Of a stretch of DNA of 64,000 bases, positions 1 to 8,458 are shown in pieces. The notes under the pieces were generated by a model. It made no database searches, was not told where the DNA came from, and saw only the letters and a list, made by a program, of their open reading frames with translations. The DNA comes from Nocardioides luteus (GTDB taxonomy: Bacteria > Actinomycetota > Actinomycetes > Propionibacteriales > Nocardioidaceae), in NCBI RefSeq assembly GCF_000960475.2, contig NZ_JZDQ02000012.1, forward strand, positions 62,001 through 126,000. The letters run 5' to 3'. Each line of letters begins with the position of its first letter. Within the stretch, counting starts at the first letter, position 1. The position numbers and the translations under genes are program-made.

Positions 1-372
1 CGCCGCCGCGATGGCGGTGGCCTTGTTGCCGGTGAGCGTGAGGACCTCCGCGGACGGTCCGATGAACGTGATCCCCGCCTTGGCGCAGGCCTCGGCCAGC
101 GCCGGGTTCTCCGAGAGGAACCCGTAGCCGGGGTAGATCGCGTCCGCGCCGCTCTGCTTGGCGACCTCGACGATCGCGTCGGGATCGAGATAGGCCCGGA
201 TCGGGTGACCGAGCTCTCCGATCTGGTAGGCCTCGTCGGCCTTCAGCCGGTGCTCAGAGCCCCGGTCCTCGTAGGGGAACACGGCGACCGTCTTGGCCCC
301 GAGCTCGAAGCCGGCACGGAAAGCTCGGATCGCGATCTCGCCGCGGTTGGCAACCAACACCTTCTTGAACAT
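1..372 (-). CDS. pyc: Pyruvate carboxylase, N-terminal fragment (runs off the left edge)
   Basis: This is the first 124 codons of a biotin carboxylase domain. The N-terminus MFKKVLVANRGEIAIRAFRA, the stretch VAVFPYEDRGSEHRLKADEA and PGYGFLSENPALAEAC are typical of pyruvate carboxylase rather than acetyl-CoA carboxylase, which in this window has the different sequence seen at 5539-7302. Pyruvate carboxylase makes oxaloacetate from pyruvate, bicarbonate and ATP in the cytosol. The ATG at 372 gives the family's usual start. An in-frame ATG at 390 would add six residues, and neither has a convincing ribosome binding site. The ATP-grasp, carboxyltransferase and biotinyl domains lie outside the window. 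Confidence 0.9.
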   Translation of the reverse strand, partial: MFKKVLVANRGEIAIRAFRAGFELGAKTVAVFPYEDRGSEHRLKADEAYQIGELGHPIRAYLDPDAIVEVAKQSGADAIYPGYGFLSENPALAEACAKAGITFIGPSAEVLTLTGNKATAIAAA

Positions 373-442
373 GGCCGCCACGGTACCCATCAGAATCGGC
401 TTGTCCAGGGTGTGGGACGTTACCGCCCGGTGGGTGGACGCA

Positions 443-1354
443 TCATCGGCCGAGCAGGGCGTCCTGCTGCTCGGCCATCTGCTCCCGGAGCCCGCCCACG
501 ACCGCGGCGACGGCCGGCCGGCGCCACGACTCGGGATGCACGACCGCCCAGTAGGGCAGCCGCTGGTGCATCTCCTCGTGGAGCATCCGGACGAGGTCGG
601 GGTGACGGTCGGCCATGAAGCAGGGCAGCAGGCCGAGACCGGCCCCGGCCCGGGTGGCCTCCACGTGCACGAACACGTTCGTCGAGGTGACGGCGTCGCG
701 GATGCCGGGCAGCAGCCGTCGGGGGATGTCGAGGTCGTCGACCTGGAGCATCGAGTCGACGAAGTAGACCAGGCGGTGGCGTACGACGGCCTCCTCGATC
801 GTGGCGGGGGCGCCGTGGCGTTCCAGATAGCCCGGCGAGGCGTACAGACCGAGCTCGTACTCACCCAGGCGCATCGCCCGGCCCCGGTTGACCGCGGGCT
901 CGCCGACGACCACCTCGATGTCCACGCCGGAGCGGTGCTGTGCCGCCTGCCGGGTCACGGTGACGATCTCGACCGCGAGCTCGGGATGGTCCTGCCGCAG
1001 CGCCGCGACCGCCGGAGAGGCGATGTACGCCGCGAACCCGTCGGTCGTCGACATCCTGACCACACCGGCCACCGGGTCGGCGGGCTCGTCCGCGGCCAGC
1101 CGGGCCAGCGACTCGGCGACGCCCTCGGCGGCCCGGGCCGCACGCTCGCCCAGGGCGGTCAGTGCCCACCCGTCGGAGCCGCGCACCAGGACCCGGCCGC
1201 CGAGGGCGCGCTCGAGGGCGGAGATGTTGCGGCTGACCGTCGTGTGGGTCAGGCCCAGCGAGCGGGCGGCGGTGGTGAAACGCCCGCTGCGCGCCACCTC
1301 CAGCAGCACCAGCAGCTGGTCGGCGGAGGGCGGTGTCGGGGTGGAGGTGGCCAT
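443..1354 (-). CDS. LysR-family transcriptional regulator
   Basis: The 303-residue product has the usual LysR length. A winged helix-turn-helix lies at about residues 10-70 (LLVLLEVARSGRFTTAARSL followed by GLTHTTVSRNISALERALGG), and a substrate-binding domain of the periplasmic-binding-protein fold fills the rest. It is transcribed divergently from the MHS transporter and 3-hydroxybutyrate dehydrogenase pair starting at 1449. LysR proteins usually regulate the divergent neighbour, so control of hydroxybutyrate uptake and oxidation is inferred. The effector cannot be read from the sequence. Confidence 0.88.
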   Translation of the reverse strand: MATSTPTPPSADQLLVLLEVARSGRFTTAARSLGLTHTTVSRNISALERALGGRVLVRGSDGWALTALGERAARAAEGVAESLARLAADEPADPVAGVVRMSTTDGFAAYIASPAVAALRQDHPELAVEIVTVTRQAAQHRSGVDIEVVVGEPAVNRGRAMRLGEYELGLYASPGYLERHGAPATIEEAVVRHRLVYFVDSMLQVDDLDIPRRLLPGIRDAVTSTNVFVHVEATRAGAGLGLLPCFMADRHPDLVRMLHEEMHQRLPYWAVVHPESWRRPAVAAVVGGLREQMAEQQDALLGR

Positions 1355-1448
1355 CAGTCCACCCTAGTCCTGAATGTGCATTTTCGTTCACAGCGTGTGC
1401 CAACATGCGCGTTGCAAGCACAATATGATCACTGTCACACTCCCAGCC
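1355..1448. promoter_or_regulatory. Divergent control region between the LysR gene and the hydroxybutyrate operon
   Basis: This 94-base spacer separates the LysR start from the likely transporter start. It is noticeably less GC-rich than its surroundings, with TTTTCGTTCAC and GCAAGCACAATATGATCACTG stretches, as expected for a shared promoter and LysR box. I could not identify one certain T-N11-A site, so the exact operator is not assigned. Confidence 0.4.
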
Positions 1449-2837
1449 ATGTCCTCGACACAGCCGGGCGCCACCGCCGCCCCCACCGATCCCCCCGCCG
1501 ACGAGCGGAGCCTGCTCCGCAGGACCGTGGCAGCCTCCATGGCCGGCACGGTCGTGGAGTGGTACGACTTCTTCCTCTACGCCACCGCCTCGGCGCTGGT
1601 CTTCGCGAAGGTGATCATGCCGGCCACCGGCAACGCCTACGACGCGATCATCGCCGCCTTCGTCACCTACGCCATCGGGTTCGTCGCCCGCCCGCTGGGC
1701 GGCGTCGTCTTCGGCCACATCGGCGACCGCCTCGGCCGCAAGTACACGCTCCAGCTGACCATCATGCTGATCGGCGTCGCCACCGTGCTGATGGGCTGCC
1801 TGCCGACGTACGGCCAGGTCGGTCTCGTCGCGCCGATCGCGCTGGTGCTGCTGCGGTTCGTGCAGGGGCTCGCGCTGGGTGGGGAGTGGGGCGGTGCCGT
1901 CCTGCTCGTCGCCGAGCACGCCCCGGACGCCAAGCGGGCGACCTGGGCCGCCTGGCCGCAGGCCGCGGTGCCGGTGGGCAACCTGCTCGCCACGCTGGTG
2001 CTCACGCTGATGACCATCACGCTCTCCGACGCCGCGTTCCTGGCCTGGGGCTGGCGGGTCGCGTTCTGGCTCTCGGCCGTCGTCGTCCTCGTCGGCTACT
2101 TCATCCGCCGCTCGGTGACCGACTCGCCGATCTTCGAGGAGGCGAAGGCGGAGCAGGCCGACGCCGCCTCGGCCGGCTACGGCGTCTTCGAGGTGCTGCG
2201 CCGCTACCCGGTGGGCGTGCTCAAGGGGATGGGCCTGCGGTTCGCGGAGAACATCATGTACTACCTGGTGGTCTCGTTCTCGATCGTCTACCTCGTCGAG
2301 GACCAGAAGATGGACCAGGGTGCGCTGCTCGGCCTGATCGCCATCGCCCACGCGTGCCACTTCTTCTTCATCCTCGCCGTCGGCCGGATCGCCGACGGTG
2401 TGGGCCGCAAGCCGGTCTATCTCGTCGGTGCGGTCCTGGGTGCCACCTGGGGGTTCTGGGCGTTCCCGATGCTCGACACCAAGAGCAACGTCGCGATCGT
2501 GGCGGCGCTGATCGCCGGCCTGGCGATCCACGCGCTGATGTACTCCACCCAGCCCGCGATCATGGCCGAGATGTTCCCGACCCGGATGCGCTACTCGGGC
2601 ATCTCGATCTCCTACCAGGTGACCTCGATCTTCGCCGGCTCGCTCGCCCCGCTGCTGGCCATCGCCTGGCTCAAGGACACCGGCACCTGGACCAACACCG
2701 CGATCTACCTCGCCGTGGCCGGCATCATCACCGCGCTCGTCGTGCTGACCCTCAAGGAGACCAGGGGCACGTCGCTGCGGGCGCTGGACCGGGCCGACGC
2801 CGACCGTGAGGCCGCACGCGAGGTGAGCCCGGCGTGA
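1449..2837 (+). CDS. MHS-family MFS transporter, probable 3-hydroxybutyrate/organic acid symporter
   Basis: The 462-residue, 12-helix membrane protein carries the metabolite:H+ symporter signatures TVVEWYDFFLYATASA near the N-terminus and GHIGDRLGRKYTLQLT in the first cytoplasmic loop. Its second half has the repeat GRIADGVGRKPVYLVG. These transporters bring in carboxylates by proton symport. Its stop codon overlaps the GTG start of 3-hydroxybutyrate dehydrogenase, so the two are translationally coupled and 3-hydroxybutyrate is the probable substrate (inference). Starts at 1374 and 1425 are also in frame; 1449 (MSSTQPG) begins the part that looks like protein, but no start has a clear ribosome binding site. 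Confidence 0.85.
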   Translation: MSSTQPGATAAPTDPPADERSLLRRTVAASMAGTVVEWYDFFLYATASALVFAKVIMPATGNAYDAIIAAFVTYAIGFVARPLGGVVFGHIGDRLGRKYTLQLTIMLIGVATVLMGCLPTYGQVGLVAPIALVLLRFVQGLALGGEWGGAVLLVAEHAPDAKRATWAAWPQAAVPVGNLLATLVLTLMTITLSDAAFLAWGWRVAFWLSAVVVLVGYFIRRSVTDSPIFEEAKAEQADAASAGYGVFEVLRRYPVGVLKGMGLRFAENIMYYLVVSFSIVYLVEDQKMDQGALLGLIAIAHACHFFFILAVGRIADGVGRKPVYLVGAVLGATWGFWAFPMLDTKSNVAIVAALIAGLAIHALMYSTQPAIMAEMFPTRMRYSGISISYQVTSIFAGSLAPLLAIAWLKDTGTWTNTAIYLAVAGIITALVVLTLKETRGTSLRALDRADADREAAREVSPA

Positions 2838-3619
2838 AGTCGGATACGGCTGTCTCGGGCGCCGTCGATCCCGGACGTACGCTGCAGGGCCGGCGGGCCC
2901 TGGTCACCGGCGGCGCCTCGGGGATCGGCGCGGCGGTCGCCCGCGAGCTCGCCGCCCGCGGCGCGCGGGTCGTCGTCGCCGACGTGGCCGGGGACGCCGC
3001 CCGCGCCCTCGCCGAGGAGATCGGCGGCGAGGCGTGGGTGGTGGACCTGACCGCCACCGAGGAGCTCGACGACCTCAGCCTCGAGGTCGACGTCCTGGTC
3101 AACAACGCCGGCATCCAGCGGGTCAGCCCGATCGAGGAGTTCGACCCCGACGACTTCCGCCGGATCCACTCGATCATGCTCGTCGCGCCGTTCCTGCTGG
3201 TCAGGGCCGCCCTGCCGCACATGTACGCCAACGGCTGGGGCCGCATCATCAACATCTCCTCCGTGCACGGCCTGGTCGCCTCGCCCTTCAAGAGCGCCTA
3301 CGTCTCGGCCAAGCACGGCCTGGAGGGACTCTCCAAGGTCACCGCCCTCGAGGGCGGGCCGCACGGCGTGACCAGCGTCTGTGTCAACCCGGGCTACGTG
3401 CGTACGCCGCTGGTGGAGAAGCAGATCGCCGACCAGGCCGCGGTGCACGGCATCGAGGAGTCCGAGGTCGTCGAGCGGGTGCTGCTGCAGGATGCGGCGG
3501 TGAAGCGGCTGGTCGAGCCGGCCGAGGTCGGCTCGCTGGTCGGCTGGCTGACCGGTCCGGACGCCTCGATGGTCTCAGGCGCCTCGTGGGCCATGGACGG
3601 TGGCTGGAGCGCCCGGTAG
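2834..3619 (+). CDS. bdhA: 3-Hydroxybutyrate dehydrogenase (SDR family)
   Basis: The 261-residue product is a classical short-chain dehydrogenase. It has the nucleotide motif TGGASGIG, NNAGIQ, the catalytic serine in NISSVHGLVAS and YxxxK in SAYVSAKHG. The segments NNAGIQRVSPIEEF, GWGRIINISSVHGLVASPFK and NPGYVRTPLVEKQIADQA match the 3-hydroxybutyrate dehydrogenase subgroup closely. The enzyme oxidises (R)-3-hydroxybutyrate to acetoacetate with NAD+. It starts at a GTG overlapping the transporter stop by four bases, which indicates a two-gene catabolic operon under the divergent LysR regulator. Confidence 0.88.
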   Translation: MKSDTAVSGAVDPGRTLQGRRALVTGGASGIGAAVARELAARGARVVVADVAGDAARALAEEIGGEAWVVDLTATEELDDLSLEVDVLVNNAGIQRVSPIEEFDPDDFRRIHSIMLVAPFLLVRAALPHMYANGWGRIINISSVHGLVASPFKSAYVSAKHGLEGLSKVTALEGGPHGVTSVCVNPGYVRTPLVEKQIADQAAVHGIEESEVVERVLLQDAAVKRLVEPAEVGSLVGWLTGPDASMVSGASWAMDGGWSAR

Positions 3620-3636
3620 CCCCAGCCCGTCCCCGC

Positions 3637-4566
3637 TCAGGCCTGCGTACGCCACCAGTCCACCGTCGCCTTGGCCCCGGTCTCGAGCGGGGTGGGGGAC
3701 AGGCCGAGCAGCGACTCGCTGGCCGAGGAGTCCAGCACGAACGGCTTGTCGAACTGGTAGACCATCTCGGCCAGCTCCCGGGTGCCGGCGTGCACCGCAC
3801 CGATCGCCTTGAGCGTCCAGGTCGGGATGCGGCCGACCCGCGGGGCGGCGACCCCGGCCACGTCGGCGTAGAGCTCGACCATGGCCCGCTGCGAGATCGC
3901 CGGCGCGGTGGGGGCGTGCAGGAAGGTGTTCCACAGGCTCTCCTCGTCGGCCGCCCGGATCATCGCGGCGCCCAGGTCCGGGACGTACGTCCAGGAGTGC
4001 GGTGCGTCCGGGTCGCCGAGGACGCGCATGGTGCGGCCGGCGAGGACCGTCGGCACCATCCGCTCTCCGGCGTGCGCGTTGCGCACCAGCGGGCCGTAGA
4101 AGTCCGAGGCCGCGACGCTGACCGTCGGTGTCGGGGAGGCGTCGCGGGCGCGGAGCAGCTCGACCCGCACGGCGGGCTTGCCGAAGTCGGCGTTCCGCGG
4201 GGTCTGCTCGGTCATCGGCCCGGTGACGTGGCCGTAGGCGTAGAGGCTCTCGGGGAAGACGACCACGGCGCCCGCCTTCCCGGCGGCCTCGAGCACGACC
4301 TTCTCGGCCCGCGGGAGCTCGGCACGCCAGGTGTCGGCGGCGTAGGCGCTGCCGTGCATGCAGTGGAAGACGGCGCGGGTCCCGTCAGCGGCGTGGGTGA
4401 GGGTGTCGAGGTCCGAGGCGTCGCCGCGGAGCCGCTCGATGCTCGCGTGCACCGGGCCGCTGCCGGAGCGGGTGAGGAGGCGAACCCGATCACCGCGGGC
4501 GGCGAGCTGCTGGGCGATGGTCGCGCCGACGGGGCCGGCGCCGATGACGAGGTAGGTGCTGTTCAT
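3637..4566 (-). CDS. NAD(P)-dependent epimerase/dehydratase-like protein (atypical SDR)
   Basis: The 309-residue protein begins MNSTYLVIGAGPVGATIAQQ, a Rossmann fold with GxGxxG. It has the extended-SDR length and features such as FHCMHGSAYAADTWR and ESLYAYGHVTGPM, in which the Y may be the catalytic tyrosine although YxxxK is not intact. The substrate is unknown. It is transcribed divergently from a TetR gene, and the shared spacer contains two GAGCAGTGCTC palindromes, so it is probably the main target of that repressor. The ATG at 4566 starts exactly at the Rossmann strand; longer in-frame extensions run into the operator region and are unlikely. Confidence 0.82.
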   Translation of the reverse strand: MNSTYLVIGAGPVGATIAQQLAARGDRVRLLTRSGSGPVHASIERLRGDASDLDTLTHAADGTRAVFHCMHGSAYAADTWRAELPRAEKVVLEAAGKAGAVVVFPESLYAYGHVTGPMTEQTPRNADFGKPAVRVELLRARDASPTPTVSVAASDFYGPLVRNAHAGERMVPTVLAGRTMRVLGDPDAPHSWTYVPDLGAAMIRAADEESLWNTFLHAPTAPAISQRAMVELYADVAGVAAPRVGRIPTWTLKAIGAVHAGTRELAEMVYQFDKPFVLDSSASESLLGLSPTPLETGAKATVDWWRTQA

Positions 4567-4607
4567 GGCTGTGTCCTTTGGTTTCTGGGGTCGAGCCTGT
4601 CGAGACT

Positions 4608-4626
4608 CCGAGAGCAGTGCTCTCGG
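4608..4626. promoter_or_regulatory. Palindromic TetR operator candidate, copy 1
   Basis: A perfect inverted repeat has arms CCGAGAGCA and TGCTCTCGG around a single central G. Its core GAGCAGTGCTC is repeated at 4660-4670, 48 bases away centre to centre, in the same intergenic region between the epimerase and the TetR gene. Size and position are typical for TetR-family operators. Confidence 0.65.
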
Positions 4627-4659
4627 AAAGAGTCTGACGGTTGCCGACGGCAAAAGCAA

Positions 4660-4670
4660 GAGCAGTGCTC
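4660..4670. promoter_or_regulatory. Palindromic TetR operator candidate, copy 2
   Basis: GAGCAGTGCTC repeats the core of the 19-bp palindrome at 4608-4626. It lies immediately upstream of a TTGACA element (4678-4683), so a bound repressor would interfere with tetR transcription (autoregulation). Confidence 0.6.
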
Positions 4671-4677
4671 ACTTTTG

Positions 4678-4714
4678 TTGACAGCGCTCTCCGGGACGGG
4701 TCACGATGACGCCA
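4678..4714 (+). promoter_or_regulatory. Probable promoter of tetR with leaderless start
   Basis: A perfect -35 TTGACA (4678-4683) is followed after 18 bases by CACGAT (4702-4707). The expected transcription start, about seven bases further on, falls on the A of the ATG at 4714. No Shine-Dalgarno sequence precedes that ATG. This suggests a leaderless transcript, which is common in actinobacteria. Confidence 0.5.
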
Positions 4715-5430
4715 TGACAGCCACCTCACGAGACGGCACCCCACGCGAACGGGCGCGGGCGCAGACCATGGACGAGATCGTCCGGATCGGCCGCGAGCAC
4801 CTGGCGGTCCACGGCGCCGCCGCGCTCTCGCTGCGCGCGGTCGCCCGCGATCTCGGCGTGGTCTCCTCGGCGGTCTACCGCTACGTGAAGAGCCGCGACG
4901 AGCTGCTGACGCTGCTCCTCGTCTCCGGGTACGACGAGCTCGGCGACGCCGTCGACGCGGCCGTCGCGGCCGCCCCCGAGGACGACCACCGCGCCCAGTT
5001 CCTGGCCCTCGGCCGCGCGGTCAGGACCTGGGCGCTCGCCGAGCCGGCGACGTACGCGCTGCTCTTCGGATCGCCCGTCCCCGGCTACGCCGCGCCGGAT
5101 GAGCGCACCAGCGTGCCGGGCACCCGGGTGCCGGCCGCGATGCTGCGGATATGTGCGGGCGCTCTCGCCGCGGGCAGGCTGACCCTCCCCGAAACGTCGG
5201 AGGAGATCTCGCCCGCGCTCGCCGTGGGTCTCCAGGGCATCCGCGACCAGCTCGGCCTCGACATCCCGGACGCCGGGCTCACCCGCGGCGTACTCGTCTG
5301 GACCAGCCTCTTCGGCCGGGTCAGCTTCGAGATCTTCGGCCAGTTCGGCCCCGATGCGTTCGGTGACCCCGCCACCCTCTTCGAACTCCACCTGGCAGTC
5401 CTGGCCGACACCCTAGGACTCGCCGAGTAG
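4714..5430 (+). CDS. TetR/AcrR-family transcriptional regulator
   Basis: The 238-residue protein has an N-terminal TetR helix-turn-helix at about residues 15-65 (ALSLRAVARDLGVVSSAVYR followed by YVKSRDELL) and an all-helical ligand-binding C-terminal domain of the WHG/TetR_C_33 type. It is divergent from the epimerase at 3637-4566. The two intergenic palindromes point to autoregulation and control of that neighbour. The ligand is unknown. The ATG at 4714 is chosen because it follows the promoter and operators; the upstream in-frame reading would be a shadow of the opposite gene. Confidence 0.88.
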   Translation: MTATSRDGTPRERARAQTMDEIVRIGREHLAVHGAAALSLRAVARDLGVVSSAVYRYVKSRDELLTLLLVSGYDELGDAVDAAVAAAPEDDHRAQFLALGRAVRTWALAEPATYALLFGSPVPGYAAPDERTSVPGTRVPAAMLRICAGALAAGRLTLPETSEEISPALAVGLQGIRDQLGLDIPDAGLTRGVLVWTSLFGRVSFEIFGQFGPDAFGDPATLFELHLAVLADTLGLAE

Positions 5431-5458
5431 TCAGTTCCTGGTGTCGAGAGGTCAAAAA

Positions 5459-5498
5459 CTGACGGCGAGAGGTCACCGGAGTGACCTCTCGCCGTCAG
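5459..5498. terminator. Strong hairpin between convergent tetR and biotin carboxylase genes
   Basis: Perfect 18-bp arms (CTGACGGCGAGAGGTCAC and its complement) flank a CGGA loop. Partial copies of the same words (GTCGAGAGGTCA before it, GTCGCCGTCAGAAATCGAC after it) surround it. It lies between two converging genes, so it probably terminates both. It lacks long T tracts. Confidence 0.75.
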
Positions 5499-5538
5499 AA
5501 ACCGACTAGTCGCCGTCAGAAATCGACGTCTCGGCGAG

Positions 5539-7302
5539 CTACTTGATCTCGGCGATGACTGCGCCGTTGGCGACCGTCTCGCCCACCGTCGCATTCAGGC
5601 CGGTGATGACGCCGGCCTTGTGGGCCTTGAGGGGCTGCTCCATCTTCATCGCCTCGATGACCACGACGACGTCGCCCTCGGCGACCTCCTGGCCCTCCTC
5701 GACGGCGATCTTGACGATGGTGCCCTGCATCGGCGAGGTGACGGAGTCGCCGGAGGCGGCCGCGCCGGCCTTCTTCGCCGAGCGCTTCGGCTTCTTGGCG
5801 GCACCGGTGCCGCCGCCGACCGCGAGGCCACCGAGCCCGGCGGGCAGCGAGACCGAGAGCCGCTTGCCGCCGACCTCGACCACGACGGTCTGACGCTCGA
5901 CGTCTTCGGCCGGCTCGCCGGCAGCACCGGCGTACGGCGTGATCTGGTTGTCGAAGTCGGTCTCGATCCAGGTCGTGTAGACGTCGAAGGAGCCGTTCTC
6001 GGCGGTGTAGGCCGGGTCGCTGACGACGGCCTGGTGGAACGGGATGACGGTGGGCATGCCGTCGACCTTGAACTCGTCCAGGGCGCGACGCGAGCGCTCG
6101 AGTGCCTGGGTGCGGTCGCGGCCGGAGACGATCAGCTTGGCGATCAGCGAGTCGAACGAGCCCGGGATGGTCTCGCCCTTCTCGTAGCCGCCGTCGAGGC
6201 GTACGCCCGGGCCGGCCGGGGGCGCCCACTCGGTCAGGGTGCCGGGGGCGGGCATGAAGTTGTTGCCGCCGTCCTCGGCGTTGATGCGGAACTCGATGGA
6301 GTGGCCGCGGACCTCGGGGTCGTCGTAACCCAGCTCCTCGCCTGCGGCGATGCGGAACATCTCGCGGACGAGGTCGATGCCGGTGACCTCCTCGGAGACG
6401 CAGTGCTCGACCTGGAGGCGGGTGTTGACCTCGAGGAAGGAGATGGTGCCGTCGGCGGCGACGAGGAACTCACAGGTGCCCGCGCCGACGTAGCCGGCCT
6501 CGCGCAGGATCGCCTTGGACGACTCGTAGAGGCGCTTGTTCTGCTCGTCGGTCAGGAACGGCGCGGGGGCCTCCTCGACCAGCTTCTGGTGGCGACGCTG
6601 CAGGGAGCAGTCGCGGGTGGAGACGACGACGACGTTGCCGTGCTTGTCGGCCAGGCACTGGGTCTCGACGTGGCGCGGCTTGTCGAGGAACTTCTCGACC
6701 AGGCACTCGCCACGACCGAAGGCACCGACGGCCTCGCGCACGGCCGACTCGTAGAGCTCGGGGATCTCCTCGAGGGTGCGGGCGACCTTCAGGCCGCGAC
6801 CGCCACCACCGAAGACCGCCTTGATGGCGACCGGGAGGCCGTACTCCTCGGCGAAGGAGACGATCTCGGAGGCGTCCTTGACCGGGTCCTTGAGGCCCGG
6901 GGCCAGCGGCGCACCGGCCTTCAGCGCGATCTGCTTGGCCTTCGCCTTGTCGCCCAGCGCGTCGATCGCCTCGGGCGAGGGGCCGATCCAGGTCAGGCCG
7001 GCGTCGATCACGGCCTGGGCGAAGTCGGCGTTCTCCGCCAGGAAGCCGTAGCCCGGGTGGACCGAGTCAGCACCGGACTGGCGCGCCACATCGATGATCT
7101 TCTCGATGGACAGGTAGGACTCCGCCGGCGTGGCTCCGCCGAGTGAGTAGGACTCATCGGCCAGGCGCACGAAGAGCGCGTCACGGTCGGGGTCCGCGTA
7201 GATCGCTACGGAGCCGATTCCGGCGTCCTTGCACGCGCGGATCACTCGGACGGCGATCTCACCGCGGTTGGCGATCAGGACCTTTGTCAGTGGCTTGCTC
7301 AA
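5539..7302 (-). CDS. accA3: Acetyl/propionyl-CoA carboxylase alpha subunit (biotin carboxylase plus BCCP)
   Basis: The 587-residue protein combines a biotin carboxylase ([20 protein letters not shown] at the N-terminus, ATP-grasp glycine loop [12 protein letters not shown]-terminal domain to about residue 447) with a biotinyl domain whose EAMKM motif puts biotin on Lys553. An Ala/Lys-rich linker joins them. It carboxylates biotin to supply acyl-CoA carboxylases with malonyl-CoA or methylmalonyl-CoA units; the beta subunit is not in the window. An ATG at 7317 is in frame, but the TTG at 7302 is preceded by GGAGGAG with six-base spacing and gives the family N-terminus ([13 protein letters not shown]), so I prefer 7302. 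Confidence 0.92.
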   Translation of the reverse strand: MSKPLTKVLIANRGEIAVRVIRACKDAGIGSVAIYADPDRDALFVRLADESYSLGGATPAESYLSIEKIIDVARQSGADSVHPGYGFLAENADFAQAVIDAGLTWIGPSPEAIDALGDKAKAKQIALKAGAPLAPGLKDPVKDASEIVSFAEEYGLPVAIKAVFGGGGRGLKVARTLEEIPELYESAVREAVGAFGRGECLVEKFLDKPRHVETQCLADKHGNVVVVSTRDCSLQRRHQKLVEEAPAPFLTDEQNKRLYESSKAILREAGYVGAGTCEFLVAADGTISFLEVNTRLQVEHCVSEEVTGIDLVREMFRIAAGEELGYDDPEVRGHSIEFRINAEDGGNNFMPAPGTLTEWAPPAGPGVRLDGGYEKGETIPGSFDSLIAKLIVSGRDRTQALERSRRALDEFKVDGMPTVIPFHQAVVSDPAYTAENGSFDVYTTWIETDFDNQITPYAGAAGEPAEDVERQTVVVEVGGKRLSVSLPAGLGGLAVGGGTGAAKKPKRSAKKAGAAASGDSVTSPMQGTIVKIAVEEGQEVAEGDVVVVIEAMKMEQPLKAHKAGVITGLNATVGETVANGAVIAEIK

Positions 7303-7383
7303 CGAGAACTCCTCCATCGTGAATGCAAGGACATGCTAGGGGAGGCCTTCCGGCCTGGCTTCAGACAGCCGTAGTAACGATTG

Positions 7384-8346
7384 TCACACTCCGGTGAGCT
7401 GAGCGAGCGACGAGGTTACCCGTGCGTAGACCTCGTCGTCGACGAGCTCACCTCCGTGACGCAGCGCCAGCACCGCCGCTCCGGCCAGTCCGTCGGTGGC
7501 GAGAACCGCCCCGGGAGCGACCCGTGCGGCGAAGTCCGGCTGCCGGGCCAGGACGCTCCCGGCAGCGACCAGCGGCCCCTCGACATCAGACGTACGCACC
7601 GCCGCCAGCGTCTCTGCCAACCCGGCCGCGGCCCGGTCGAGGATGCCCGCGGCGACCTGGTCGCCGGCGCCCGCCGCGGTGAAGACGAGCGCTGCGAAGT
7701 CGGCCAGTCGCAGCGGCGGCATCGCGTAGAGGGCAGCGGTCGCCGCGACCAGGGTCGCGGTCCGGCCGCCCTGTCGACGGTCGTCGACGGCGATCCCGAG
7801 CCGGTCCAGCAGCAGGCCGGTCAGCGACGTGGTCGCGCCCCGCCCGTCGAGGGGCGCCAGCCCGGCACGTACGACCTCACGGCCCAGCCAGAAGCCGGAG
7901 CCGACGTCGCCGAGCAGCCAGCCCAGCCCGTCCGAGATACCCGCCAGCCGGCCGTCCTCGACCCGCACCGCCGACGCCCCCGTGCCGGAGAGCAGCACAT
8001 AGCCGTCCGGCGCCGCCGTCCCCGAGAAGTACGCCGCCAGCACATCGAAGTCGAAGACCGGCTCGCTCGCGACCAGCCCGGAGAGAGCGGACACGATCGC
8101 CGCCCGGTGCCCGGGGTCGGCCGCACCGGCGACCGCCAGCGCGGCGCCGGCGACCGGACCGGCGTTCGCGGAGGTCACGGCCTGGGTGACCGCGTCCCTG
8201 ATCGCCGCGGTGGCGGCGTCGACGCCGGCGGAGGTCGGGTTGCCGCTGCCGGCCTTCCCGACGCCTCTGCAGAGCCCGTCGGAGGAGACGACGACGGCCC
8301 GAGTGCTGGTGCCTCCAGCGTCGAGGCCCAAGTAGTTGTTATTCAT
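7384..8346 (-). CDS. BadF/BadG-type sugar kinase, probable N-acetylglucosamine kinase
   Basis: The 320-residue protein begins MNNNYLGLDAGGTSTRAVVV, whose DAGGTSTRA is the phosphate-1 motif of the ASKHA kinases. LLSGTGASAVRV and GDVGSGFWLGREVV match the BadF/BadG/N-acetylglucosamine kinase family. It would phosphorylate an imported aminosugar using ATP in the cytosol. It is divergent from the SIS protein and NgcEFG importer genes, which supports N-acetylglucosamine or chitobiose as substrate (inference). The ATG at 8346 is preceded by AAAAGG; longer readings enter the promoter region. Confidence 0.82.
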   Translation of the reverse strand: MNNNYLGLDAGGTSTRAVVVSSDGLCRGVGKAGSGNPTSAGVDAATAAIRDAVTQAVTSANAGPVAGAALAVAGAADPGHRAAIVSALSGLVASEPVFDFDVLAAYFSGTAAPDGYVLLSGTGASAVRVEDGRLAGISDGLGWLLGDVGSGFWLGREVVRAGLAPLDGRGATTSLTGLLLDRLGIAVDDRRQGGRTATLVAATAALYAMPPLRLADFAALVFTAAGAGDQVAAGILDRAAAGLAETLAAVRTSDVEGPLVAAGSVLARQPDFAARVAPGAVLATDGLAGAAVLALRHGGELVDDEVYARVTSSLAQLTGV

Positions 8347-8353
8347 TGACACC

Positions 8354-8403
8354 TTTTCGTAACAGAAAACCATTGCCAGGCGTACTCTCTCCAAATAGTT
8401 TTC
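8354..8403. promoter_or_regulatory. Divergent promoter/operator region of the aminosugar island
   Basis: TTTTC-gtaaca-GAAAA (8354-8369) is an inverted repeat, and GAAAAC (8365-8370) recurs inverted as GTTTTC (8398-8403). Between them lies a plausible plus-strand promoter, TTGCCA (8373-8378), a 17-base spacer and TAGTTT (8396-8401), driving the SIS gene. The regulator is not encoded nearby. I looked for a DasR-type TGGTCTAGACCA box and did not find one. Confidence 0.4.
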
Positions 8404-8458
8404 GAGCGCAGGCCTCGGCATACAGTCGCGGCGCGAGTTTGCTAGGTGGGTGGACTAA

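Noticed and set aside
293-2809. Long plus-strand open frame of 838 codons
   Set aside because: It is antisense to the LysR gene and out of frame with the MHS transporter. The Arg/Gly/Pro/His-rich translation has no family motif and reflects high GC only.
5620-7146. 508-codon plus-strand frame
   Set aside because: It is the mirror of the biotin carboxylase gene; Gly/Asp/Leu-rich with no motif.
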